Shown: in pieces, positions 27,481 to 39,671 of the stretch
Layout: the number at the start of each line of letters is the position of its first letter
Numbering within the stretch: the stretch's first letter is position 1
Assembly (NCBI GenBank): GCA_028551475.1
Contig: CM052357.1
Span: forward strand, 5,503,931 to 5,567,930
Length of the DNA stretch: 64,000 nt
Reading direction: 5' to 3'
Source of the DNA: Casuarina equisetifolia
Taxonomy: Eukaryota; Streptophyta; Magnoliopsida; Fagales; Casuarinaceae
Notes under the pieces: model-generated
Databases searched by the model: none
What the model saw: the letters and a program-made list of their open reading frames with translations, nothing else
Told to the model about the DNA's origin: nothing
Position numbers and translations under genes: made by a program

Positions 27481-30400
27481 TATAGATTCTCTTTCTATTT
27501 GTTTCCTAGCATATTCAAATTGTTTGTATGGCAATTCTCGTGGAAATAATTTAGCCTTCAAGGACGATAAAGCAAGTGTGATGTATGAAGGAGATGGAAA
27601 AGTTGGAGGCTTTGTTAAGCTGTTTATCAGTAAAAATGGTATTGGGGATTTAGCAGCATTGGAGACGTCATCAATGATAGTTGTGTTCAAAATACTCGTA
27701 ACACTATATATCGCTTATTGCCTAATGTTTCCGAATTGTATGTAGCGGTACATGCATCTCCGATATAACTTACATATAGAAAACTCAACTTGAACCTCTT
27801 CTTCCTTTGCATCTAGACGTGATCTTGGTGGAATCACACCCAAAGCAAAATCATGCTGAGTCAGGGTGTGTATTTCTCTCTTATTTGACTAATCATATAG
27901 TAGGTATTCTTTGACAAGAGATTCTCAACTCCATTAAGGAAACATAATGGAAGTTTTTAAGTGTTTATGTCCATATTTGTTAGTGTGAGGATCCATTAGC
28001 ACATGCAGATTTACTAGATATGTTAATGTAATTATTCTTGTGAAGAAATATTTCATTGGAATTTGAGTTGCTCACCCTTCGAAAGTTGGGTAAGATATCA
28101 ATTGAGGGTTCAACACATATACTTCACAATGTTTGATTGCAAATGTTGTCATGGTGGACAATTTAGTATCAATTATTCTTATGTGACAAGATGGAAGATA
28201 ACAAATCAATTTAAGATGTGGAATCAGTCTTTACATTAAATGTGAGTTAAAGCAAAAACATAATGAGACAATTACCATTAGGAGCCAATACCCACTAGCA
28301 ATTGATTATATGGTCTATAAAACCATCAACTATAATTGTTTAAAATAGTAATATTATCATCTAACATAACAAACCATTAATTGTAAAGAAATATGACTAT
28401 TTGAAATACTAATATTATAATCTACCATAAAAAACCATTAACTATAAAGATATCTCCTTAAGAAAGTCCCATTGATAGTATAATGTTTCCAAAGGCACAA
28501 ATACCAAATAGGTATAAACAAACTTGATGTTCTTAGATTGCTTCAGTGCCTTGCAAAAACTCTAATTTGATCCTATTGACAGTGATTGAAATAGTTTTCA
28601 CATTAAACTTTAATTTCATTATAAATAACATACAATCCTCCATAGAAGTATGAACCTTTTTTGCTTTCAACAAATTGGAGTCAACAACTTTGGTTACTAA
28701 GATAGTTGATGATTCTTCTACTCAACGCTTCAAGCTCATTTCTTTTGTAAACATGACATTTGTGGGCTTTTTTCTTATGAAAGTTTCCATTAGTAAAATT
28801 CCAAAACTATACACATCACCTTTCATAGAAACAATTCCTCCTGACCTATATTCTGTATAACATTTCAATTGATAATAAGAAAATACTTTTTATATTACAT
28901 AACAAAGAAGTAGAAAATTCCAAAAAAATAAAGTGGAGTAATCAACATTCTACCTAATGCCTATTGTTATCCATTTTCCCTTAAGTAGAATGATAAATAT
29001 CCAAGCTTTAATTGCAAGTTGAAAAAAATACTTAGTGCCATATACCCCATAGTAGCAAAAGTCATTGTTTGCATTATAGAATTAACATCTCCTAAGCATT
29101 TAGCAATGCTGAAATTAGCGACATGTGCAACCATATCTTCATCTAACAGTACATTACTAGGCTTTAAATCACAATGAACAATAGGCATTGAATACCTATA
29201 ATGTAGATATTCCAGTGTTGATGCAAAATCAACCATTATATTTAGCCTTTGGGAGATGTTTAAATAGTAGTATTGAGAATGCAACTACCTTTCTATGCTT
29301 CCATTAGGCATGTATTCCATTATGAGTATTTTGAAGTTCATGTTATTGCAAATGCTAATGATTTTGACAAGACTTCGATGGTGAATATTGCATAGGATCT
29401 CACACTTGGCATTAAAAACTTGTAAAGTCCCTTTTACCTCAAAATCTAGAACTTTTATTGTAACATTCATCCCATCTGAAAAGTTTTCCTTTATATACTG
29501 ATCCAAAACTCCCTTCACCTAGAAAGTTATTTGCACTAAATCCATTTGTCGTTTTTATGAGTTCTTGGTGGGAGGTTTGTGTCCATGTTGGTAAATGTTG
29601 TAAGTTTATCTCAACTTGAAATTTTGCATTCCAATTTTTGTGTCTTTCCCTCATTGAAACGAGAACAACTACAAGCATTGCTAACCCAACTATTGGCAAT
29701 AGATACCTTAACATGTGAGTTGCTATAGTTTTGCTTGATTGGTAAACACCTTTACAAAGAAGAACTTGTAGTTGGGAAGCACCAAAAAGACCATCATTTG
29801 ACATAAATGATGTAGCAATGAAGTTAACAAATGGTCCTTTTACTTTTTTCCCCCCCTTGTAGTCTATTAAAAGAGACTTTTAGATATTTATGGTATACTA
29901 GTGCTTCCGAAGATTTCAAACTTTCCCTAAATAAGCTATTATTGGAAAGATCTAAGAATTCCAAGCTTACCATTTTGCCAATTGAATTAGGAATTAAACC
30001 TTTTAATTGATTGTTTGCTAAAGAAAGATACTTCATATCTTTAAAGTTATCAAGTACTTGTGGGATATGACTTGATAGCTAATTTCTTGATAAGCCTAAT
30101 TCTATCAAGACCTTTAAATTTCTAATTTTCAAAGGAAGAGTGCCATTGAGTGCAATTGAAGAAAGATTGACTTTCAAGATATATGTAAGGCTCTACAAAC
30201 TCCAAGGAATCATAGAAGTTATTTGGTTAGAGTCTAAGAAAAAATGTTTAAGAGAAGTAAGATTATTTAAGCACAAAGGAATGGGTCTAGAAAGCTCATT
30301 ATCACTTAAGAACAATGAATCTAATCCTTTCAAGTGACAAATATTTAAGGGGGTAAGGTCTTTTATGGAATGTTTTTAAACATAGAAACCTTGAAGATGG

Positions 30401-31089
30401 TACAATCCCTCAGTTGTAGATGGAATAAATCCAATCAACTCATTGATCACTAGATTCAAAAATATCAAGTTGGTTAAATTTCCTATGTATTTGGGAATGT
30501 TGCCCTTGATATTGCAATTCATTATTCCAATTTGTTGGGGAGAAGAACAGAGATTTCCAATGGAAGTTGGAAGGATATTATTTAGTGGATTATTTCATAA
30601 CACTAACTTTCTTAGATATGCCAAATTTGAAAATAAAGGAAAAAGGAAGTTGAATTCAAGAGGTGAAGACTTAATGGTCAAGTTGTTGCTATATCGAGAG
30701 AGTGATTGAAGTAGTCGCAAATTCCCAAGTGCTTTAGGAATTATGCTTGAAAATGAGTTCATACCTAGACTTAACCTAATAAGTTGTGAAGCATTGGAAA
30801 TAGAGTTAGGAATTGTTCCACTTAGCTTACTATTTCTGAGGAAAAGTTACTAAAAGCTTGGAATGAAAAGATTGAGATTTGATGGAAGATTGCCTAAGAG
30901 GTTATTACTAGGCATTAAGATTGCTTTTATTGTTATGATATTGAAGATCTTAGTTGGAATGGAACCAGTAAAATGGTTGAGACTAGCTTATAAAAGTTTA
31001 GGGTTGAGACTAGCTTATAAGAGTTTAAGCTTTTGTAGATTAAAGATTTCTGCTGGGATTGTACCTACCACAAAATTGATAACCATGCA

Positions 31090-33600
31090 TTATTAATAAA
31101 AAGAAAAACTACTTTAAATGATTGATACATTCAAATGAACATTTTGGTAACTACTTACATTGGTGGGAATGGTTTTTTATTTATTTATGAATAAATAGTA
31201 TTTTTGATTTATTTAAAAAATTAAAACAAAGATCATAATTTACCATTTATTTGAATAATGTTTGACTTGTTTTGTCTAAATAATTTTTTTTATTTTTTAT
31301 TTTTTTAGAAAAGTAGTATGCAAAAGAGCTTCTCTATTTAAAAATATTAAATTCTCTTAAACAAATGTTCTATTATGTCATAGTTGGAGAATTTTAAATT
31401 TAATTTTCTCTTAGATAAATTATAATATTAGAGTATCTCTTATTTTTTAATGAATAAACTCTTATATTCATAAAAAAATCCTACTATTTTTACAAAGTAG
31501 ATTTATCAAAATAATATAATATTTAATAACTTTCTACTTGTTCTTTCAAAGAAAAAATTATATTTTCACAAAAGTGGACTTGTTTTGTCATTTTCTTCTA
31601 GTCTTATCCTTAAATAGAATAATTTAAAGCTAGTGATAATCATTACATAGGCCAAAAGAATTCATCAAGATGGCCACCTTCATTTTCAAGCCCTTGTTCG
31701 TTAAAAGTCAATGTCAGCAATGTCGGCCAAATACATTTCTTTTTCTTTTCTTTCAAACTTTTGCTAGAGGGGCTTATGTGTGATACACAGAAAAAAAAAA
31801 ACACTTTAAGACCTGCTAAGGAAGAATTTTATCTTCTTTTTGCTAAAGGAGAATTTTAACCTTCTTTTATTTCTTTCTCTCTGCGACTTATAGAATGATA
31901 GAAACTAGTTTGAGATAACCTCTTTAAAATTATATGTTTTCTTTGAAAAGTTTAAACGTTCTCAAAATAAGGGTTAATATTATTTTAGTAACTCATTTAT
32001 CATCAGAACTTTAATTTATTTATTTAGACATAAATAGATTTATAATTTCAAAACTAAGTAATGCTTCAAGATGAGATTTATTTGATGTTGTGGTTTAACA
32101 TAAGATGGTCATTTTGGATATCCAGTGGCTAATGAACAATAATAACAATATTTGTTTCCTATGTTAATATTTTTAGATGAAAATATTATAATAATATTGA
32201 GCAAAGAAGCTCAAACTAGTTTATATAATTCTATAAACTCTTTAAAATTATTTTTTTTTTGTAAAAGTTTAAATAAAGGTTTCATATTCTTCTATAACTC
32301 ATTTATAATTAGACCTTTAATATATTAATAATTTTAAACTAAATAATGCCTCGAGATGAGATTGATTTGATGTTATAGTTTAACACAGTTGGGTCAATAT
32401 ATGGTAAATATTTGAGGGCGGGGGCCTGGCTCAGCGGCGTTCTCTAACCAAACCCTGATTGGTAGTCCCACTGGTTGTGGGTTTGAATTCCTATCCCCCT
32501 TTCCTGAATGTGTGTGTAAATATATATATATAAATATTTGAGCCTATAGTTTTCACCGATTGTTCATGGATCAACTTATCAAATTTATTTTTTTAGCTCT
32601 AAAAATCATAAATGTGTATCAAATGGACTTAAACAAACATAGAAAATCCTAGATGCTAATTGAATGAAATATATATAAATATATATCTATATTGACTAAA
32701 TCTTACTTGAATATGATATTGTTACAAACTAGAACACTTTGATCTTTACCTTATCATTCGATTTTTTCTTTGTCAATAAATCCATATTCAAGACAAAGCA
32801 GCATGTTAAATAGTAATATAAGTGTCATATTGTCTAATTTCTTTTTCTTAAGAATTCTCTTTATAAAAGAAAAAAATCTTTATTCTTTAATAAAACTTTT
32901 GGACTATACATCATATTTTTCCAGAACTTAAAGGTAAATCCTTGATTTAGGGCTCCTATAATGGAGCCAACCCCATAATTTGATACTTGAATGGAGATTT
33001 CCTACTAATTTTAGATAATTTGTTAGTTGAACGGACATAATTGCAGACAAACAGCTACAATATTTGATGATACTATTGAAGCTCTATTTTGTTTATTAAG
33101 CTATGAGATAATATTTTAAATTCCTTATATGTGACATTTTGTAGGTTTCTATTTAAATTTTCAAAGAAATATATAATGGAAAAGCCCCCCCCCCCCCAAA
33201 AAAAAAAAGAAAAAGAAAAACACTTTAGAAGAGATCAAGGCATAAGTCTTGAGGTCAAATTTTTTTATTCCTAAGAAATTATTTTCTTAGTACGACAAGT
33301 AAAGTAACGAAGAGAGTTTATAATAATAGAGGCCTATGACTTGTAAGGAAGAAAGTTTGAAAGTAATGGAAGGTGAGGATTTAGAAAGCTTATTCTTTAT
33401 AGATAGGTTTTTCTTTCATAGTGTGGATATGGAGAAAATGGGGTTAAGAATAGATTATAAAAGCTAGTTGTAATGAATACCAATTATTCCCAAGGATGAT
33501 ATGCTAAATAAATGTGAATGATAGTAAATTAACTAATATAAGACTAAATCAAACTAAAACAATATTAACTTACCTTCAAATTAGTTTATACAAAGAGATA
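31090..33600. other. Intron-equivalent AT-rich stretch of pseudogene A
   Basis: Corresponds to the 42121-44465 intron of the unit B gene and aligns with it through many long words. It contains the SINE at 32417-32530 and a C-run/A-run near 33186-33208. No coding signal was seen. Confidence 0.7.
32405..32542 (+). mobile_element. tRNA-derived SINE with 12-bp target-site duplication
   Basis: The body is 32417-32530. It has a pol III box A-like GGCTCAGCGG near its start and a box B-like GGTTTGAATTC about 50 nt on, as in tRNA-derived plant SINEs. It ends in a simple tail (TGTGTGTGTAAATATATATATA). It is flanked by perfect TAAATATTTGAG duplications at 32405-32416 and 32531-32542. The matching place in unit B (about 43372-43390) lacks the element, giving an empty site. 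At about 114 bp it is short. I do not know its family name. Confidence 0.85.
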
Positions 33601-34710
33601 AATTTGTTAGTATGGTTAAATTTCCAATTTCCAAAGGTACTTTCCCATTTATATGATTAAATTGTAGATATAGAATTTGTAATTGCTTGCACTTGAATGT
33701 GGTGGATGTGAGATTACTTGTCAAAAGCTTACCTATTAGGAACAAATAATTAAAATTGCTAATAAATTAAAGAATGAAAATTGACTAAAATGGGACTGAA
33801 CATACCTTTAAAGTTGTGCAAAAGGTCTAAGTTTAAGACTACGGTTAGATTTCCAATTTCCAAAGGTATTCTTTTTGAAAAGTTATTGTATTGCAATGAC
33901 AAATATTGCAACTTTTTGCACTTGAACAAGTTGGATGGAAGTTTGTCATGGAAATGATTATAAGACAGATTAAGTTGTTGTAAGTTAGGTAGATGATTAA
34001 ATGCATCTATTGGTGGTCCGCCAGACAACTTATTGGATTCAAGAGCTATAACTCATAGTGAAGACATGTTGAGGATGGGGGATTTAATGGAGCCTAAAAG
34101 CTATTATAAGCAAGATTAATCTCTTGCAAGTGGGAAATGTTGAATAAAGATTGTGGAATACTACCAACAAAATTGTTACTGGACAGAGACAGGTTTTGAA
34201 GTTTGGATATTTAAACAATCCATGATGTAATCTCTCTGCCAAAGTTATTGAATCCAAAGGATAAGTGTTGCAACCGGTACAGATGTGCCAACTCATTGGG
34301 AAAAGAGCCATAAAAGTTGTTGTTTTCCATGCTTAGGCTAACAAGAAAAGAGAGATTTCATTTATGGAAGAATGGTGCTTGTAAGGCCCATGTAAGAAAG
34401 ATTCAAGGTAGTGATTCAGTGATGGCGAGAACCACAAGTGACACCAAGCCAATTGTAGATAGAAGTGCAAGTTGACCAATTGTTTGTCAAGACATTGTGA
34501 GGGTCATAAGTAATATGAGCCTTTAAAGAGAGGAGCATATTGAAATGAGGTAGTGTTTAGAACTGCTGTGGTAAACATGTGGCATTGCACTAGGAGAGTA
34601 CTACACATGGAAGGAAAATGACGAAGGAGAAAATTTCTCCATGAGAAAAAGAGTATGTTGATGGATGTGGTGGAGGGTAGAGTGAGTTTAAGTGATAAAG
34701 CTTGGTAAGT

Positions 34711-34720
34711 ATAAATAGAT
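34711..34720 (-). promoter_or_regulatory. TATA-like box, pseudogene A
   Basis: On the minus strand this reads CTATTTATAC, about 70 bp upstream of the ATG at 34642. The same sequence sits at the same distance in the unit B gene. Confidence 0.4.
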
Positions 34721-34739
34721 GGAAGCATTAAAAAATTAT

Positions 34740-36157
34740 CATTGCAAAGAAAGAAACTGGAATATGGAAAAGTCGTGACTTATTATTATCCTTATCCTCG
34801 TAATGTCTGTGGTTCTACTTAGTTAACTATTAATTTCATGTCTTCTTAACCTCAAATACTTTCCCAAATCGAGATATTGCTTGACCCAAAACTATGGGAG
34901 ACAAAGGGAGTATGAAAGATCATGACAAAAGAAAAATTAAAGCACAAATATTCCAATAAATAGCAAATAATATAAGCATAAAAGAAAAAGGAGGGGAAAT
35001 TGAGAAATCCATACACATAAGTCCATTGCATATTTGAAACCTAGTTAGAAATTAAATTTTGACTCTTTTATGAAATATATTATTCAATAAATAGTTTTTT
35101 TCTGCTAATTTTATCCTTACCTTTTCCACTTTGGAAAAGATATTAAAATCCACAATATTGGCACAATAGTAAACATTAGAATAATGATGTTAAAAACCAC
35201 AACATTGACACAATAAGATCCTATATTACCCAAAATTACAATTTAACATCCAAATTTAGCTATATTTTGTTAACGTTATATTTAAAAGTCTCTCTTGTTT
35301 AATGTTTGATAAATCTAATGATTGAACAAAGTGAAAAGATTATTCTAATTAACCATAAATAGTGAAAAGATATATCTCATAATGAGTAAAGTAAAAAATT
35401 GTATATTAATCAATAATATTTGGTCTCAAAATGCATATAATAAAATAAAATTTAAGTAGTTATTTCTTCTTTTTGTTTCTCTTATTACTAAACTAAAATT
35501 AAATCAAGAACACAAAGAATGATAATGAAGTCCCTAGAATTTGCAACTATATCTTGATTTGCCAAGACTTGACTTAAAACTCCATGCACAGTGGGATAGA
35601 ATAACATGAGAAAAATATCCCAAAGTGGTGTCAAACAACTAATGATTTTGACAAGATTCTAGTGATAGATTTCTCTAGTTTCTTGCCTTATTCTTTGGAA
35701 CATGATTTTGCTAATTGAAAACATTGACACTTGACAGTATCATTTCTTACTCCTTTGTGCTTCAAGTTCATTTCACTACAAAGAAATCCCTTTATTGTTG
35801 GCGTCTTGTATATATCATTTCTTCATTATCAACATACATTTGTAAACACCATTGAATTCATTTATATCATTGTAAACATTTGTGACTTCAGCAAAAATGA
35901 GTGCCAACCCCAACCTTAACCACAACTTAAACCCCACCCCCACCTTACCATCCCAACCCTTAACAACAAAACATAAAGACATTTAATCAGCTCCATTGAC
36001 GTCTTGTGGTCAAGTTGGAGATTTTGAAGTTGATAGAAGAATCAATGAAATAGCTAAAGTTAACTCTTATCTTGCACACAACTAATCCCAAAATCGCAAG
36101 CTCACAAATTTCCTAGAAGGCTTTTGGAATGAGTAAAACCCAAGTCCTAGAAACCGT
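34740..36157. other. 5' flank of pseudogene A
   Basis: AT-rich DNA homologous to 46560-48060 and, from about 35640, to 49430-49700. A C-rich low-complexity patch lies at about 35907-35960. No gene was seen. Confidence 0.6.
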
Positions 36158-37746
36158 TCAGATCACCCACTAAGGCCCTTAAATGATTGCTCAGTTATAA
36201 AAGAAGTAAAGGTGCAGAGACAGCCATGAGGTTTGCCTAGAAGCAGCCACCTTTGAAAGAGTGCATAATAGCTCATTGATGAAGCGCTCTTGTGTTGAAG
36301 ATGAACGGGGTTAAGTGATCTACCAAAGTTGTGGGATGTAAAAAGGCATCAATAAGGGAGCGTTCTGTCTTCGGGGGAAGCACCTGCGTGAGTAGTGGTA
36401 GACAAAGTGGAAGCGAGAATGTCGGCTTGAGTAACACAAAAATTGGTGAGAATCCAATGCCCCGAGAACCTAATGGTTCCTTCGCAAGGTTCATCCATGG
36501 AGGGTGAGTTAGGGTTTAAGATCAAGTCAAAAGGCATAGTTGATGAACAATAAGTGAATATTCCTATATTGCTTTTTGTTGGTCCTGAAGGACGGAGGAG
36601 GCTAGGTTAGTCGAAAGATGGTTATCGGTTCAAGAACACAAGGTGCTCTTTCTTTTTAAGGTAAGAAAGGGTAGAGAAAATACCTCGAGCTAATGTTCAA
36701 GTACTAGGCGCTATAACGCTGAAGTAACCCATGCCATACTCCCAGGAAAAGCTTGAACAACCTTTAACAAAAGGGTACCTATACCTAAAATTAACACAGG
36801 TAGGTTGGTAGAGAATACCTAAGGGTGCGAGACAACTTTCTCTAAGGAACTTGGCAAAATAGGCTCGTAACTTTAGGATAAGGGGTGCCTCCTCATAAAG
36901 AGGGTCATAATGACTAGGCTTAGGCAACTATTTACCAAAAACACAGGTCTCCACAAAGTTGTAAGATCACGTATGGGGGTTGACACTTGCCTAGTGTTGA
37001 AAAGTCAAGGAAGTTGGCGACTTAATGAGAAAGGAGCCAAGGACCGAAACCCCAGTGAATGACGACTATAACTATAACGATCCTAAGGTAGCAAAATTCC
37101 TTGTCGGGTAAGTTTTGACCCGTACGAAAGGCATAATGATTTGGGCACTATCTCGAAGAGAGACTCAGTGAAATAGACATGTCTGTGAGGATGCGGAATA
37201 CTTGCATATAGAAAGACAGACCTTATGAAGCTTCATTATTCCCTAGGATTGGCTTTGGGCCTTTCTTGTGTAGCTTAGGTGGAAGGTGAAGAGGACCCCT
37301 TTCTAAAGGGGCTTGAGCCATCAGTGAGATACCACTTTGGAAGAGCTAGAATTCTAACCTTATGTCAGGACCTACGGGCCAAGGGATAGTCTTAGGTAGA
37401 CAATTTCTATGGGGCGTAGGCCTCCTAAAAGGTAACAGAGGCATGTAAAGGTTTCCTCAGGCTAGACAGAGATTGGCCCTTGAGTGCAAAGGCAAAAGGG
37501 AGCTTGACTATAAGACCCACCCGTTGAGCATGGATGAAAGTTGGCCTTAGTGATCTGATGGTGTCGAGTGAAAGGGCCATCACTCAATAAATAAAAGTTA
37601 CTATAGGGGTAACAAGTTGATCTTCCTTGAGAGCCCATATCGACGGGAAGGTTTGGCACCTTAATGTTGGCTTTTCGCCACCTGGGGCTATAGTATGTTC
37701 CAAGGATTTGGCTGTTTGCCATTAAAGCGGTACGTGAGTTGGGTTT
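36158..37746 (+). pseudogene. rrn23: Nuclear insertion of plastid DNA: 23S rRNA fragment (rrn23)
   Basis: About 1.59 kb, sense on the plus strand, matching the middle and 3' part of plastid 23S rRNA. Recognisable parts are the GAGAATGTCGGCTTGAGTAAC region, CTATAACGATCCTAAGGTAG, GACCTACGGGCCAAGG and CGACGGGAAGGTTTGGCACC. It stops before the conserved GTTCAGAACGTCGTGAGACAG block. Plastid rather than mitochondrial origin is shown by the GTCGGGTAAGTTTTGACCCG and ACATGTCTGTGAGGATGCGG stretches. Most differences from a functional rRNA are C-to-T or G-to-A, for example AACGATCC for AACGGTCC, as expected of methylated nuclear DNA. It is not a working rRNA gene. Short open frames on both strands here are meaningless. 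Confidence 0.93.
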
Positions 37747-39671
37747 CTAAGCATAAAGGCCACATGGTTGATTATGTTGCTAACAAGAATAAGGATTTTT
37801 ATAATAACTTAGCAGATTTTTCTATATTAGGATCAAGAATGGTTACTACTTGAGGTAAATATAGAAAGAATGATGTTTTCAGTCTACTTGTATCCATACA
37901 ACATAAAGAAAAATAAATCAATAATAAAATACAAGGCTACTAATACACAAATGACAATTTCTTAGCAAAGTGTATTATAAGGACCACTAGAAGATGTACC
38001 TAACATTCAAACAATTAAAAAAAGGAAGAGTGTGGGTTCATAACCATTCTTATATGAAAAGAATATTAAAAAATGACAATCTCCTAATAAGTCATTACAA
38101 ATTTTGACAAAAATGCATAGTTCATTAGTTAATTAGTAGCGCATGCTTATTTCAATTTACTTATGGGGACTAGTCTTACTTTTCCTTTTTTGTTTGGAAA
38201 TGATGTAGCCTTCAAGGATGAAAAAGCAACCATGATGTATGAAAGAGATGGAAAAGTTAAACGGGACTTTACAAAGCTGTTTATCAGTGACAACAGTTAC
38301 TAGGAATTTTATAGCACTAGAAACTTCAAGGATGATAATGATATCCAAAACACATGTTATATTGTATATTTCTCATTGCCTAATGTTTCCAAATTGTATA
38401 CAACGGCACCTCTATCCAACATCACTTACATATATAAAACTCAACTTCAGCTTCTTCTTCCTTTGCATTTAGACATGATTTTGGTGGAACCAAACCTAAA
38501 GCAAAATCCTACGGAGTCTTGGTTTGTACTTCTCCCTTATTTTACTAATCAGAGTAGGTATTCTTTGAAGAGAAATGCTCAACTCCATCAAGGAAAAAAA
38601 TTGGAGGTTTTAAGAGTTTATATCCATATTTGTTAATGTAATTACTTTTGCAAAAAATACTATTATTGTTAGACCTAGAATATATATATAAAGAATTTAC
38701 TAAAAGATTTCTTTGGGGCTTTTCTTGTGGTTATTAGTCTCCCCTAGAATGATTCATCTCCTCATTCCTAATTAAACAACAATTCTTTCAAGTTCATAAT
38801 AATATAACTACTTTTCGGTCTCCCTTCTCTTCTCTTGTAGGGGAGTGGAGTATAGAGTACTCCATTATCTTATCAAGCTACAACATTAGCATATATTTTA
38901 ACTGAGCTTTCTTGTTATAGTCAAGATTCCTTCACTTTTACCACTTGATGTTATTCATGTAACATTTTAATGCTTCCCTTCCTCCCCTCACCCCTCATTT
39001 CCCTTCCCTCTAGCTTTTTCTTCTAAAATACAACATTGAACTTTAAAATGATAAGGCTTTTGTTTTAAGTTCTTGTTTCATGATTTATTTTTGTTGTCTT
39101 AGGCTGGCTAGAAGGGATACTTCATTGGAATCTAAGTTGCGTCCCCGTGGAAGTTGGATAAGATAGTTAATTAAGGGTTTAGCTTATAGGCGTCAATGCT
39201 TGATGCAAATGTTGTTATGATGGATAATTTAGTATGAACTATTCTTATGTTATGAGATGTAAAATAGCAAATTGATTTCAGATGTGGAGGCAATGTTTAC
39301 ATTAAATGAGAATTAAAACAAAATCATAATGAGGCAATTACCATTACTAGCCAATACCCACAACAATTGATTATATGGTTAATAAAACCATTAACTATAA
39401 TTGTTTAAAACATTAATACATCTAAAATAACAAACCGTTAATTGTAAAGAAATATAACTATTTGAAATACTAATATTATTATCTATCATAACAAACCATT
39501 AACTATAAAGAAATCTCCTTAAGGGAGTCCCAACAATATTATAATGTTTTCAAAAGCATACACACTAAAGAAGTATAAACAAACTTAATGCTTGTAGATT
39601 GCTTAAGTGCCTTGTAGAAACTTTGATTTGATTTTGTTGAGGGTCATTGAAATAGTTTTTGCATTTATCCT
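37747..39671. other. Junction of units A and B, 3' flank of RLK B
   Basis: The end of unit A (to about 37975) is followed by the 3' flank of unit B. 38085-38200 is repeated at 51890-52000, and 38205-38640 at 27550-27900. It is AT-rich and no gene was seen. Confidence 0.65.

Larger units (their letters stand above)
28533..34642 (-). pseudogene. LRR receptor kinase pseudogene A
   Basis: Decayed paralogue of the unit B receptor kinase, on the minus strand. Recognisable blocks in gene order: start ATG at about 34642; LRR pieces 34310-33760; LRRs in short broken frames 31080-30100; last LRRs 30036-29824; transmembrane and juxtamembrane 29804-29530; kinase 29518-28967; final exon about 28860-28533. 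The start is followed at once by a frameshift: five extra bases (GAAAA class) relative to the unit C copy break the signal peptide. Many stops and shifts follow. In the kinase, HCDLKPSN survives, but the metal-binding DFG reads NFS (VAHVANFSIAK), so it would be catalytically dead even if translated. Unlike unit B, its C-terminal end is still open to FLQGTEAI. It is not expected to encode a product. Confidence 0.88.
27520..37975. repeat. Tandem duplication unit A (LRR-RLK locus)
   Basis: A segmental duplicate of 38150-48470. Matching landmarks are 27550-27760 with 38205-38400 (3' flank), 28533-34642 with the unit B receptor gene, 34680-36150 with 46520-48060 (5' flank), and 37747-37972 with 48243-48472 (for example AATACAAGGCTACTAATACA). 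Unit A differs by a SINE at 32417 and a plastid rRNA insertion at 36158. Confidence 0.85.

Noticed and set aside
32417..32500. A tRNA gene
   Set aside because: Box A and box B-like words exist, but no cloverleaf with paired acceptor stem and anticodon arm can be drawn. The flanking duplications show a SINE.
35900..35965. Interstitial telomere-like repeat
   Set aside because: The C-rich patch has CCCAACC and CCTTAAC words but no regular CCCTAAA period.
36158..37746. Mitochondrial rRNA (NUMT) or a functional rRNA gene
   Set aside because: The GTCGGGTAAG and ACATGTCTGTGAGGATG stretches fit plastid 23S rRNA and not plant mitochondrial 26S. Many transitions and missing ends exclude function.
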